Shown one piece after another: positions 1 through 6,936 of a stretch of DNA of 15,981 nucleotides. The notes below the pieces were generated by a model. The model saw only the letters and a program-made list of their open reading frames with translations, was not told the DNA's origin and searched no databases. The translations under genes were made by a program, and so were the position numbers. Within the stretch, counting starts at the first letter, position 1, and each line of letters starts with the position of its first letter. This DNA is from DATHCB01 sp035319765 (GTDB lineage: Archaea; Thermoproteota; Bathyarchaeia; Bathyarchaeales; SOJC01), in contig DATHCB010000114.1 of NCBI GenBank assembly GCA_035319765.1, forward strand, positions 1 to 15,981. The letters are read 5' to 3'.

Positions 1-702
1 TTGGCTGGCATGCGCGAAGGCATGTTCACCGGATGGGATGACCCGTGCTTGGCAACGTTTGCTGCTCTTCGACGGAGAGGCATTCAACCCGAAGCAATCA
101 AACGGATGATCATTGACGTAGGTCCGAAGGCGCAAGACGTGACTTTAAGCTGGGACAACCTGTACTCATTTAATAGAAAGATAATCGACCCCACAACGAA
201 CAGGTATTTTTTTGTACGCGAACCAATTAATCTCGATGTCAAAGAGATCACTCCGAAAAGCCTCACCGCGAAACTCCCCCTACACCCAGACCACCATGAA
301 AAAGGATACAGAACGTTCAAAATAAAACCTGAAAACGAGCAAGCTACGTTTTATGTCTCAAGCACAGACATGGATCTCTTCGGAAAAGGAAAGGTGATTC
401 GACTGATGGAATTGTTCAACGTTAAGATAGAGAAGATTAGAGCAAAGATCATTGAGGCAATTTATCACAGCCGTAGTCATAAGGATGCAAAAAAATTGAA
501 CGCGCCTCTAATTCATTGGCTCCCTTCAGCGACCGGAGTTCCATGCGAAGTTGTCATGCCTGATAGATCAATGGCCAAGGGAGTCGCAGAACAAAAGTGC
601 AAAGAATTGCAGGCCGACGATATCGTGCAGTTTGAGCGTTTCGGCTTCGTGAGAATTGATGCAGTTAGCGGCGCAATAGTTGCTTACTTCGCCCATAGAT
701 GA
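1..702 (+). CDS. gltX: Glutamyl-tRNA synthetase, archaeal type, C-terminal part (5' truncated by window edge)
   Basis: The enzyme charges tRNA-Glu; in archaea lacking GlnRS it usually also mischarges tRNA-Gln for later amidation, which is known for the family and not shown here. The frame is open from base 1 to a TGA at 700-702, giving 233 residues. The GWDDP motif followed by an Arg-rich ALRRRG stretch near residues 11-27 is the conserved segment just after the KMSKS-like loop in archaeal/eukaryal GluRS. The rest matches the all-beta anticodon-binding C-terminal region, with KAQDVTLSWDNLYSFNRKII near residues 43-62. The catalytic Rossmann domain lies upstream of the window, so the TTG at base 1 is not the real start. 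GlnRS is the alternative, but it is rare in archaea. Confidence 0.9.
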   Translation: MAGMREGMFTGWDDPCLATFAALRRRGIQPEAIKRMIIDVGPKAQDVTLSWDNLYSFNRKIIDPTTNRYFFVREPINLDVKEITPKSLTAKLPLHPDHHEKGYRTFKIKPENEQATFYVSSTDMDLFGKGKVIRLMELFNVKIEKIRAKIIEAIYHSRSHKDAKKLNAPLIHWLPSATGVPCEVVMPDRSMAKGVAEQKCKELQADDIVQFERFGFVRIDAVSGAIVAYFAHR

Positions 703-737
703 AATGCCAAACAATTGGGAAGCGAGAGAACTTTTAA

Positions 738-763
738 CGAAGAAATCACTCGAGTGATCTTCG
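738..763. terminator. Hairpin downstream of gltX
   Basis: A perfect 14-bp palindrome at 745-758 (ATCACTCGAGTGAT) is flanked by CGAAG on the left and CTTCG on the right, giving a hairpin of about 12 base pairs with one bulged base. It starts 36 bases after the gltX stop. No T-run follows directly, so it is not a canonical terminator. It could protect the mRNA 3' end or bind a dimeric regulator. The structure is visible; its role is inference. Confidence 0.4.
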
Positions 764-904
764 ATGACTCCCGTTCTTCCAAGTAAAATCATGACACAGA
801 TTTATCGAGAGACTCTGTCCACCCTTTTTATCTCTTGGCTAAATACGCAATTTTACTCAAATAAGAACTAGGCCCGCAAGAAGGCAAGACCTTCCGGTCG
901 ACCG

Positions 905-1021
905 TATGTTGGAGCCCGCGCCACAGAACTTCAAACAAGAGTGTTGCCTGCAACAGATTTCTGCGGCGCGCACTTTCCATTATGGTCCAAAAACACTAAA
1001 TAGTTCGAGGAGTCCAACATA
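905..1021. ncRNA. Candidate structured RNA or MITE-like element in the gltX-PAP2 gap
   Basis: The 421-base gap between gltX and the next gene has no convincing ORF. It contains nested inverted repeats. An outer 9-bp pair TATGTTGGA (905-913) and TCCAACATA (1013-1021) encloses a 12-position helix (917-928 with 959-970: CGCGCC, a mismatch, CAGAA) with one A/C mismatch. Inside the loop is a small hairpin at 943-954 (GTTG, CCTG loop, CAAC). Just outside, on the minus strand, GACC-GGAA-GGTC (about 889-900) would form a GNRA-capped hairpin, which hints that any RNA is minus-strand. It does not match SRP RNA or RNase P signatures I know. A short inverted-repeat mobile element is the alternative; I see no clear target duplication. 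Confidence 0.35.
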
Positions 1022-1123
1022 GACGGCGCCGAAAAAGGTTATCGATTCAGCCTAAGTGCCTCGATCTATGGAAGACATAATGTGCCAAAAGGACGAAGAA
1101 TGTAGTCACCACGAAACAATAAG

Positions 1124-2116
1124 ATGACGTTCAAGTCCAGGGAAAGAAAATCTATGGAAGGGGACAAACCAAAGTCAAGATCCGAAGCAAGGCTCGACTC
1201 CACATCCTCACGTGTCTTGGGAATTCTGCTTCCTGCTGTGTATGTAGCAATACTTCTTGTTTTTTGCTTCATATACAAAGTGTGGCCAACCCCTGAACTC
1301 GTAGCTGTGTGCTTCCTCATATATGCAGCGTACAATAAGTGGACTCGTCGTTTTGTTAGAGACTGGATTCCACTCATTTTGATTTTCTTGTCTTATGAAG
1401 CCATGGATACGGTAGTAGGTCACATCTCCACCTCAAACATGCAGCAACCCATAAACGCGATTGCACGCGCGGAATTACAGTTGTTTGGCTCGCTCCCGAC
1501 TCTCGTGCTTCAACAGTCCTTCCGATCCCCTCTGTTGGATTTTTTATCGGCCTTCTTTTATTCCCTCCACTTCATAGCTCCAGTAGTTTTTGCGTTCCTG
1601 CTGTGGAAGTATAGTCCGAAAAACTATCAAGGATTCCTTATTGCCTTTGCCATCGGCACTTACACCGCGCTCATAACCTTTCTCCTTTACCCTGTGGCAC
1701 CACCGTGGTATGCATTTAATACATTGTACAACTTGAAATACCCTATTTCGTCACCTCAAGTAGTGAGAGTCCTGCTTCAAATGGACAAACAGGATTTCGG
1801 TTCGCCATTCTACAAAACTATTTTCGATTACGTCGAATCCAACCCATTCGCGGCATTTCCAAGTCTGCATGCAATGTACCCATGGATAATTTCACTGTAC
1901 ACTTTGAAAATCAAGAAAACACGCGGCCTACCAATACTTTTGTTTCCGGCAGCGGTCTGGTTTGGGGCAGTGTATCTGGGCGAGCATTATGTTATAGACA
2001 TAATGGGCGGGGCGGTCTACGGAACTTGCGCCTTCTTTCTGACAGAGAGACTTATTCCAATCGTTAGGACGCGCTGGCATACCTATCGCACAGCTCAGAA
2101 ATCAACAGAACAATAA
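1124..2116 (+). CDS. PAP2-superfamily membrane phosphatase/phosphotransferase (Aur1/inositol-phosphotransferase-like)
   Basis: An integral membrane protein of 330 residues with about six hydrophobic helices (near 31-50, 58-70, 82-97, 137-160, 168-190, 252-310). PAP2 catalytic motifs are visible: PSLH at 246-249 and GEHYVID at 286-292, where His249, His288 and Asp292 are the expected catalytic residues. The YPVAPPWYA stretch at 189-197 is typical of the Aur1/PAP2_3 branch, which acts on lipid phosphates or transfers inositol phosphate to lipids. A role in archaeal polar lipid metabolism is therefore plausible, but the substrate is unknown. Translation may instead begin at the internal ATG at 1154; neither start has a clear ribosome site. 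It ends 55 bases before the 3' end of the opposing tRNA-Gln gene. Confidence 0.8.
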   Translation: MTFKSRERKSMEGDKPKSRSEARLDSTSSRVLGILLPAVYVAILLVFCFIYKVWPTPELVAVCFLIYAAYNKWTRRFVRDWIPLILIFLSYEAMDTVVGHISTSNMQQPINAIARAELQLFGSLPTLVLQQSFRSPLLDFLSAFFYSLHFIAPVVFAFLLWKYSPKNYQGFLIAFAIGTYTALITFLLYPVAPPWYAFNTLYNLKYPISSPQVVRVLLQMDKQDFGSPFYKTIFDYVESNPFAAFPSLHAMYPWIISLYTLKIKKTRGLPILLFPAAVWFGAVYLGEHYVIDIMGGAVYGTCAFFLTERLIPIVRTRWHTYRTAQKSTEQ

Positions 2117-2171
2117 GGCTAAATGAGAGCACCTAGTGAGACCACGCGTGTGGGTCACGTTCTGAAAGATG

Positions 2172-2244
2172 TAGCCCGGGAGAGATTCGAACTCTCGTCA
2201 ATGGCTCCAAAGGCCACTATGCTTGTCCACTACACCACCGGGCT
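2172..2244 (-). tRNA. tRNA-Gln (anticodon TTG)
   Basis: On the minus strand a 73-base cloverleaf begins AGCCCGG and ends CCGGGCT plus discriminator A. The T arm GAGAG-TTCGAAT-CTCTC is perfect. The anticodon loop CTTTGGA gives anticodon TTG, reading CAA. CCA is not encoded and there is no intron. An AT-rich promoter candidate lies about 28 bases upstream near 2272. The tRNA lies inside the apparent 5' extension of the fen reading frame, so that extension is an artefact. Confidence 0.96.
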
Positions 2245-2262
2245 GCTGCAAGGATTTTCTAC

Positions 2263-2280
2263 ATTATTCATAAATAATAA
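2263..2280. promoter_or_regulatory. AT-rich divergent promoter region between tRNA-Gln(TTG) and fen
   Basis: The stretch ATTATTCATAAATAATA sits 20-35 bases upstream of both the minus-strand tRNA and the plus-strand fen GTG start. It is nearly symmetrical and could provide TATA elements in both directions. The position suits archaeal TATA spacing for the tRNA best. Confidence 0.4.
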
Positions 2281-2308
2281 CTTTAACCTAAAGCGAACTG
2301 GGGCGCAC

Positions 2309-3346
2309 GTGGGCGTCAACCTCACACCGATAATTCTCAAACGAACGCTAAGCCTAGATGACTTGAGAGATAAGAGCTTAGCAGTAGATGCAAACAATTA
2401 TCTCTACCAATTCCTCGCGTTGATTCGCACACGCGATGGAACACCTTTACAAGACAAGAAAGGCAACATCACCTCGCACTTGGCAGGATTGTTATTTCGT
2501 TCCACGCGCCTCATTCAAGACTATGGGATAAGACTTGTCTTCGTCTTCGACGGCAAGCCTCCTAAACAGGAGGAACAAGAAATAATCAAAAGACGCGAAC
2601 GGAGAACAAAAGCACAGAGTGAGTACAATCAAGCCTTGGAAAAAGGCGATCTTGCGACGGCATGGTCAAAGGCTGTGATGACAAGCCGCCTGACAACCCC
2701 GCTTGTTGGCGATGCGAAGCGCCTGCTCGGTCTCCTAGGAATTCCGTTCGTACAATCACCAAGCGAGGCAGAGGCACAAGCAGCGTTTCTGGCGAAGAAA
2801 GGTGACGTGTGGGCTGCAAGTAGCAAGGATTATGACAGTCTTCTTTTTGGTGCTCCTCGTTTGCTACGATACCTCACCATTTATGGACGTGAATTCTACC
2901 CAAGCAAGGGGACATCAAGACTATTAAGACCAGAACTCATGGAACTCGAAAGAATTCTCACTCATTACGGCATAACTAGACAGCAGTTGGTCGACGTTGC
3001 CATTCTAGTCGGAACAGACTTCAACCGAGGCATAAAGGGGATAGGACCCAAGACAGCGCTGAGACTCGTAAAGAAAAATGAAAACATAGAAAACCTGCCA
3101 GACAACGTAAAGTCGTGCCTAACCGAAAATTTCAAAGAGGTTCGCAACATTTTCCTCAAGCCGCCGGTCACGGACAACTACTCCATTAACTATCATGAAA
3201 TGCAGGAAGAAGCACTGATCCACTTCCTCTGCGAAAAACGAGACTTTTCTATAGAACGCGTAAAGACAGTGATCGACATAATGAAGAAATTCTACGTCGA
3301 CAAAAAACAAATGCGGCTAGAAAATTGGTTTTCTAATGGTTCGTGA
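2309..3346 (+). CDS. fen: Flap endonuclease 1 (FEN1)
   Basis: A structure-specific nuclease that removes 5' flaps in Okazaki fragment maturation and base excision repair, working on PCNA. With a GTG start at 2309 the protein is 345 residues, usual for archaea, and begins with the diagnostic MGVNL. Upstream in-frame codons run through the opposing tRNA gene and are not real. The acidic metal ligands are all present: Asp27, Asp81, Glu153 and Glu155 (SEAEAQAA), Asp174 and Asp176 (SKDYDSLL), Asp237 (VGTDFN). The helix-hairpin-helix follows at about 239-252 (NRGIKGIGPKTALR). The C-terminus has a PCNA-interacting box at 334-341 (QMRLENWF). It looks fully functional. Confidence 0.97.
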   Translation: MGVNLTPIILKRTLSLDDLRDKSLAVDANNYLYQFLALIRTRDGTPLQDKKGNITSHLAGLLFRSTRLIQDYGIRLVFVFDGKPPKQEEQEIIKRRERRTKAQSEYNQALEKGDLATAWSKAVMTSRLTTPLVGDAKRLLGLLGIPFVQSPSEAEAQAAFLAKKGDVWAASSKDYDSLLFGAPRLLRYLTIYGREFYPSKGTSRLLRPELMELERILTHYGITRQQLVDVAILVGTDFNRGIKGIGPKTALRLVKKNENIENLPDNVKSCLTENFKEVRNIFLKPPVTDNYSINYHEMQEEALIHFLCEKRDFSIERVKTVIDIMKKFYVDKKQMRLENWFSNGS

Positions 3347-3375
3347 CAGAAATGAAACGCAAAATGTTAGAAAGC

Positions 3376-3383
3376 TATTTAAA
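3376..3383 (+). promoter_or_regulatory. TATA box for the membrane protein at 3430
   Basis: TATTTAAA lies 30 bases after the fen stop and about 47 bases before the next ATG, leaving a leader of about 25 bases that contains the AGAGGTTG ribosome site. Confidence 0.45.
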
Positions 3384-3429
3384 CTATATCGGAAGAGAAA
3401 GGTACAAGCATATGCAGAGAGGTTGAAAA

Positions 3430-3867
3430 ATGCGAACAGATTACATACTGTATGTGATTGCAGTGATATGCTTCATCGTCGCAGGTTTAACAGCTGCCCG
3501 TCCCTATACAAGTGCGGCATCTAACTGGTTAATTGTAATAGTGCTCGCGATCATAGGGGTGATATTCGTCGGAGGCGGTTACTCTCTTAGACCCCAGACA
3601 CGTATTGTAACCCGAGCAGAGCCTAAGATGCCCCAAGCGAAACCTGTGATGGAAGAACAGAAAACGACACCACCTGTGGCCGAACCTTCCCCTGAACCTG
3701 AACCGACGCCTGTGGCGGAACCCGTTCCTACTGTAGAAGCATCTGAGGAAACCAAAAAAGAGGAAGCGGCGCCGCCCGAAGCCGTAACAGAGACTTCGCA
3801 AGTGAAGACAGAGACAAAGAAACCTGCCAGAAGGCGCAGAGAAAAGAAGGAAGCGAAGGAAGCCTAA
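3430..3867 (+). CDS. Small two-helix membrane protein with Pro/Glu-rich and Lys/Arg-rich tail
   Basis: The protein has 145 residues. Two hydrophobic helices (about 5-22 and 33-50) are joined by a short loop. About 55 residues dominated by Pro, Glu, Val and Thr follow, and the last 20 or so are strongly basic (KKPARRRREKKEAKEA). Two membrane helices with a long disordered charged tail suggest an anchored, probably cytoplasmic, interaction tail; that is inference. I recognise no family. The ATG is preceded by AGAGGTTG at a fitting distance, and a TATA box lies near 3376, so it probably has its own promoter. Confidence 0.75.
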   Translation: MRTDYILYVIAVICFIVAGLTAARPYTSAASNWLIVIVLAIIGVIFVGGGYSLRPQTRIVTRAEPKMPQAKPVMEEQKTTPPVAEPSPEPEPTPVAEPVPTVEASEETKKEEAAPPEAVTETSQVKTETKKPARRRREKKEAKEA

Positions 3868-3919
3868 GAACTTCTCTTCCATTTCACCTTTTCTGTCAGT
3901 GGCACATTTTACGTGAACA

Positions 3920-4159
3920 CTATCGGAATCTGCTTGCCGATCGTTTTTTCTTGGAAGCATCTTCTACGCAGAAGCAGTTTTGGACGTGTGCCCTCCACTC
4001 GTTGCAGGCGCTTAAAGTCGGTGTAGTTGCTTTTTCCCCTCTTAAAAAACGTTTCATGCAAAATACTGTGTCCGGATACTCGTAAGTGTTATGCGAACTG
4101 CAGTTGCCGCAGTATTGTTTTTCTTTTGTCCGTTTTTTCAATCTGTTTCTGCTCCGCAA
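3920..4159 (-). CDS. Small zinc-ribbon-like protein downstream of deoxyhypusine synthase
   Basis: A 79-residue basic reading frame beginning with TTG, 9 bases after the deoxyhypusine synthase stop on the same strand. After a Lys/Arg-rich start (residues 2-14) comes CGNC (17-20), then a Cys near 33, a Cys near 52 followed by NEW, and a CFC pair near 63-65. This spacing suggests a small metal-binding fold. The spaced Cys, aromatic residues and Pro look like real protein and not a chance frame, but there is no strong ribosome site at the TTG. An ATG at 4166 opens another frame, which stops after 25 codons. Translational coupling to the upstream gene is possible. Function unknown. Confidence 0.5.
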   Translation of the reverse strand: MRSRNRLKKRTKEKQYCGNCSSHNTYEYPDTVFCMKRFLRGEKATTPTLSACNEWRAHVQNCFCVEDASKKKRSASRFR

Positions 4160-4168
4160 TCTTCATGG

Positions 4169-5143
4169 TTACGGGGATTTATTAAGTCGTTCCTCAAGCG
4201 CTGCCACCATGAGAGGAAACACGATTAATACATCACCGATGACCATAACTTTTTGTGCCGTGCGTTTCACTTTGCCCCAACTTATTGTCTCTTCCAGCGT
4301 AGAGCCCGAAAGTCCGCCTGTTTCTGCTCTGTCCATGGTGATGATTACGGCGTAATCTAGCCCTCTTTTCGCGGTCACGGCTGCATGCTGCACCGTGTTG
4401 CGCGGTACTCCGCCGCCTAAAACAACCATTCCCAAACGCTGGGAGTCTGACGCTATATTCATTATTTCTGAGACCTCCTTGAAAGCGTCAACTTGCAATA
4501 AGCCTTGGGATTTCGTGCGTTGCTGATAAAGCCAGTACACGAAGCCAAGCTCAGAGTCTCTAATTGCTGGAAGAAACAGTGGAGTTTTTGTTTCGTATGC
4601 TGCTCTCATTATGGAATTCGGGTCTTTCAATCGTTTTCCGATTTCCCATACTAGCTCGTGCGAAGCAAGGGAGCGATCTTTATTTTCGGCATTGATTTCT
4701 TCAAACATGTCTGATAATCCAGAGTCTAGTTTGATGTAGTCCTCTTCGGTCACAAAAATGTCGTAGATGCGATAGATGTGATACTTATAAAGCATGTAGT
4801 CGTCCACTAGCCAATGTCCCTTGTAATGATGGCCACCGAATGCTTCGATTAAATCGTGAACCATATTAGCGGCTGTGCTTACGACGACGTCCACTCTCTT
4901 TTTGCGCATTAAGTCAGCTATGACAGTGCGTAGCCCAGCTGGAACAATAGCGCCAGCAACTGTCAAGAAAACTGTACAGTTCTTATCGCGAACCATCTTT
5001 TCAAAAATGTCGCAAGCAGTCGCCACCCTTCCTGCTCCAAAAGATCCCGATGCATCAAATTTTTGGATAAGTTGATTTACGGTCATCGCAGAATCGATTT
5101 TCATGTGGGAAACGTATTCTCTAAGATAGTCCTCCCGCTTCAT
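4169..5143 (-). CDS. dys: Deoxyhypusine synthase
   Basis: Transfers the aminobutyl group of spermidine, with NAD, to a lysine of initiation factor aIF5A, the first step of hypusine formation. The 324 residues match the usual length. Family landmarks are seen in order: FGAGR near 35-39; the TVAGAIVPAG NAD-binding stretch at 61-70; STAANMVHD at 89-97; GHWLVDDY near 109-116; VLGGGVPRN at 241-249; and ETGGLSGSTLEETISWGK ending at Lys291, the catalytic lysine that forms the enzyme-substrate imine. The ATG at 5143 has no obvious ribosome site, so it may be translated from a short leader. A small zinc-ribbon ORF follows immediately. Confidence 0.96.
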   Translation of the reverse strand: MKREDYLREYVSHMKIDSAMTVNQLIQKFDASGSFGAGRVATACDIFEKMVRDKNCTVFLTVAGAIVPAGLRTVIADLMRKKRVDVVVSTAANMVHDLIEAFGGHHYKGHWLVDDYMLYKYHIYRIYDIFVTEEDYIKLDSGLSDMFEEINAENKDRSLASHELVWEIGKRLKDPNSIMRAAYETKTPLFLPAIRDSELGFVYWLYQQRTKSQGLLQVDAFKEVSEIMNIASDSQRLGMVVLGGGVPRNTVQHAAVTAKRGLDYAVIITMDRAETGGLSGSTLEETISWGKVKRTAQKVMVIGDVLIVFPLMVAALEERLNKSP

Positions 5144-5338
5144 TTTTATGCGCCAGTGGCTCTCATATTTGTGTTATCGAAGAAAAAGCTTTCTCCTTTT
5201 AGGTTTGTCTAGATTTGAAGGCCAAATCTCGGCTTTACTTTGAAAAAATCTTCGTTTCTGGTTCCTTTTTTCCTTCATTAAGGAGATCAAAGAATTTTGG
5301 GAAAAAGGGAGTTTATCCTGTTGGCCGATTTGGTGAGT

Positions 5339-5707
5339 CTATTCTTCTGCTTCCTCTTCCTCTGAAGTTTCAGCTTCTGTGGCTTCAGCTTCTTCTGTTT
5401 TTGCTTCGGTTCCCTTTCCAACAACTTCGGCTTCTGCAAAGCGACGACTTATGCGTGTGATGCGTATCTTTACATGGTCACCAGGCTTGCTGTTCGGAAC
5501 GAAACATACTAAGCCTTTGATGCGTGCTATTCCCTCACCACGGCGGCTGCTTTCTTGAATTTCGACGTCGTATTCTTTGCCCACCTCAACTGGTTTTGGC
5601 GGGAAGCCTCCACGCCTTTGACCACCGTACCCGCGTCTCTCTCCATAACCTCTTCTTTGACCACCGTACCCGCGTCTCTCTCCATAACCTCTTTCTTCAT
5701 CGCTCAT
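5339..5707 (-). CDS. TRAM-domain RNA-binding protein with RGYG repeats and acidic tail
   Basis: The 122-residue protein has three parts. An N-terminal Arg/Gly/Tyr-rich segment is built from two identical 13-residue units (RGYGERRGYGGQR). A TRAM domain covers about 38-95 (EVGKEYDVEIQESSRRGEGIARIKGLVCFVP, then PGDHVKIRITRISRRFAEAEVV). A Glu/Thr/Ala-rich acidic tail follows. Archaeal stand-alone TRAM proteins bind RNA and some act as RNA chaperones (family knowledge); RGG-like N-termini also bind RNA. The ATG at 5707 is chosen because GAGGTG sits just upstream and the in-frame GTG at 5716 is part of that ribosome site. It follows the OB-fold gene by 21 bases, so the two probably form one operon. 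Confidence 0.85.
   Translation of the reverse strand: MSDEERGYGERRGYGGQRRGYGERRGYGGQRRGGFPPKPVEVGKEYDVEIQESSRRGEGIARIKGLVCFVPNSKPGDHVKIRITRISRRFAEAEVVGKGTEAKTEEAEATEAETSEEEEAEE
5616..5693 (-). repeat. Two exact tandem copies of 39 bp inside the TRAM protein gene
   Basis: Bases 5616-5654 and 5655-5693 are identical, with a period of exactly 39, so the reading frame is kept and 13 residues are duplicated. Identity at silent positions points to a recent duplication, and such repeats can change in number by slippage. Confidence 0.95.
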
Positions 5708-5728
5708 TTTCTTCACCTCTCAGTGCGT

Positions 5729-6028
5729 TTATTTGGTTTTTTCAACATTTAGCGTGCCATATTTCCCGACGTTTAGTTGAATTTCACCCTTGAAGCTTGT
5801 CACGTAGCCCTTGTCGATTCTGACGGTATCATTAACTTCAACTTGGTTGATTTGGTCGTTCCACAGAGTTAGTTTTATTGATCCTGAGCCATCGCTTATT
5901 ATTGCCGTTGCAACGTTGTACATTTCATCTTTGTATCGCGATAGCACTTGGCGCGGGGTGGTCTTTTCAACCACCTTTGCTTCGACGGTGACGCTTTTCA
6001 TGCCATTCTTCAGATCTTTTATTTGCAA
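5729..6028 (-). CDS. Single OB-fold RPA-like single-strand nucleic-acid-binding protein
   Basis: The 99-residue protein opens with MQIKDLKNGMKSVTVEAKVVEK and continues with TAIISDGSGSIKLTLWNDQINQVEVNDTVRI and FKGEIQLNVGKYG. This is the standard five-strand OB fold of archaeal RPA/SSB proteins, in a one-domain form without the zinc finger or acidic tail of longer paralogues. It likely binds single-stranded DNA or RNA. The start is TTG at 6028, supported by a strong GGAGGAG ribosome site ending 5 bases before it. The TRAM gene follows 21 bases downstream, so both are probably co-expressed as nucleic-acid chaperones (inference). Confidence 0.88.
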   Translation of the reverse strand: MQIKDLKNGMKSVTVEAKVVEKTTPRQVLSRYKDEMYNVATAIISDGSGSIKLTLWNDQINQVEVNDTVRIDKGYVTSFKGEIQLNVGKYGTLNVEKTK

Positions 6029-6173
6029 GTTTCTCCTCCTGTTCCAGACATTTCTCCGCTAAAAGAAGTACTTTAGTTCTAGTGCTGTAGAGAATGAGTA
6101 TTTGACTGAAATCCATTGTTCCGTCGATCGTCTCATCGTATGTTCGTTCGTCCTTTACGCGGAACCAGCCACG

Positions 6174-6224
6174 GAACGAAGCGCCCCCTTTCGGGCTAAA
6201 ACGACCTTTTCGGTTTCTTCGTTC
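6174..6224. other. Small three-way-junction-like inverted repeat
   Basis: GAACGAAG (6174-6181) pairs perfectly with CTTCGTTC (6217-6224). The 35 enclosed bases hold GCCC/GGGC (6183-6186 with 6193-6196) and a weaker ACC/GGT hairpin (6204-6206 with 6212-6214). Read on the minus strand, the inner stem can be drawn as CCC-GAAA-GGG, a GNRA-capped hairpin. It lies about 150 bases upstream of the OB-fold gene on the same strand, so it could be part of that mRNA leader or a small RNA. No family recognised. Confidence 0.35.
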
Positions 6225-6298
6225 AGTTAAGCCAGCGAGAGAAAAGATTGATTGAGCATGAATATAAGTTTTGTTATTCGTAGCCAAGTCTGCACTGG

Positions 6299-6331
6299 AT
6301 CCAGCTCGGTCGCCTTTCGCGCGCGCTGGAT
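6299..6331. other. Hairpin in the gene-less stretch 6029-6470
   Basis: ATCCAGC (6299-6305) and GCTGGAT (6325-6331) form a 7-bp stem around a GC-rich loop, and ATCCAGC occurs again at 6342-6348. I see no convincing gene in 6029-6470: the open frames there have poor protein character and match nothing I know. The stretch may be decayed sequence continuing from the adjacent ABC pseudogene. Confidence 0.3.
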
Positions 6332-6470
6332 ACAAACCAAGATCCAGCAAACACATATGGAGAACACTAGAGTAATCACTGTCCATTCAGGTGAGAAAAT
6401 CGGAGTGATGTTGAGATGCTTGCTACCTGGCGCTTGGAGACCAAATTGCTGTGAAGATTGCACAAAGCAA

Positions 6471-6784
6471 GGCTGTTATCCGCGGAAATAAATTGGAGAA
6501 CTGAGAGACAAAGCCGATTTTCGTTAAACGTAGCTTAGCCGGCTTATCGTCAAGTTGAAGAAGGTCTCAGTCGTCAATTCTAATCTCTCCTTCGTCTGGA
6601 CGATCTAAGCCTCAATCAAGTTAAGCAGCGTTGATTTCCCGCTGCTTGAAGGTCCAAAAATAGTTATGAATTCTCCTTCCTCGGCATCAAAGCTTATCCC
6701 GCGTAAAGCGGACACAGCAATCTTGTCTAGTCGATATAATTTCTTCACATCTCTTGCTTGGTCAATGGGCCCAATAGCTTTCAC
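6471..6784 (-). pseudogene. ABC-transporter ATPase (LolD/MacB type), decayed fragment
   Basis: A GTG start at 6784 opens a frame with IDQARDVKKLYRL and VSALRGISFDAEEGEFITIF, then an intact Walker A GPSSSGKST at 6629-6655 and LLNLI. This is the N-terminus of the ATPases that power LolCDE/MacB-like exporters. The frame then breaks: near 6613 the expected GGAGGC reads GAGGC, a one-base loss. In the shifted frame GLDRPDEGEIRIDD continues to a TGA at 6567-6569, then DLLQLDDKPAKLRLTKIGF and a degraded FVFQFxNLxP-like segment to about 6471. The Q-loop neighbourhood is eroded, and Walker B, the signature motif and the permease are missing. A TATA-like TTTTTAAAAATAAAG remains upstream near 6850-6864. 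The intact gene would be about 230 codons. Confidence 0.85.
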
Positions 6785-6936
6785 GGATCGACTGCTCGAA
6801 ACAAAAAGACTAGCTTCCTCGTTTAAGGGTTGAAGTCATGCGCAAGCTTTATTTTTAAAAAGAAGGCCGTAGAAGTTTTAAGTGAAAAATCTTAAGAGCC
6901 TTGCTCTCCAAAATGTGTCAGGTTTTTTTCTGATTT

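Noticed and set aside
870..1030. SRP RNA or RNase P RNA in the gltX-PAP2 gap
   Set aside because: The conserved SRP helix 8 and RNase P core motifs are not present on either strand.
2123..2308. N-terminal extension of the FEN1 reading frame
   Set aside because: It reads through the opposing tRNA-Gln gene. FEN1 homology begins at MGVNL, encoded from the GTG at 2309.
3529..3960. Arg/Phe/Cys-rich minus-strand frame of 143 codons
   Set aside because: Compositional shadow of the Pro/Glu- and Lys-rich membrane protein gene.
5967..6386. Minus-strand frame of 139 codons overlapping the OB-fold gene start
   Set aside because: It overlaps a well-supported gene, has no recognisable domain, and crosses hairpin structures.
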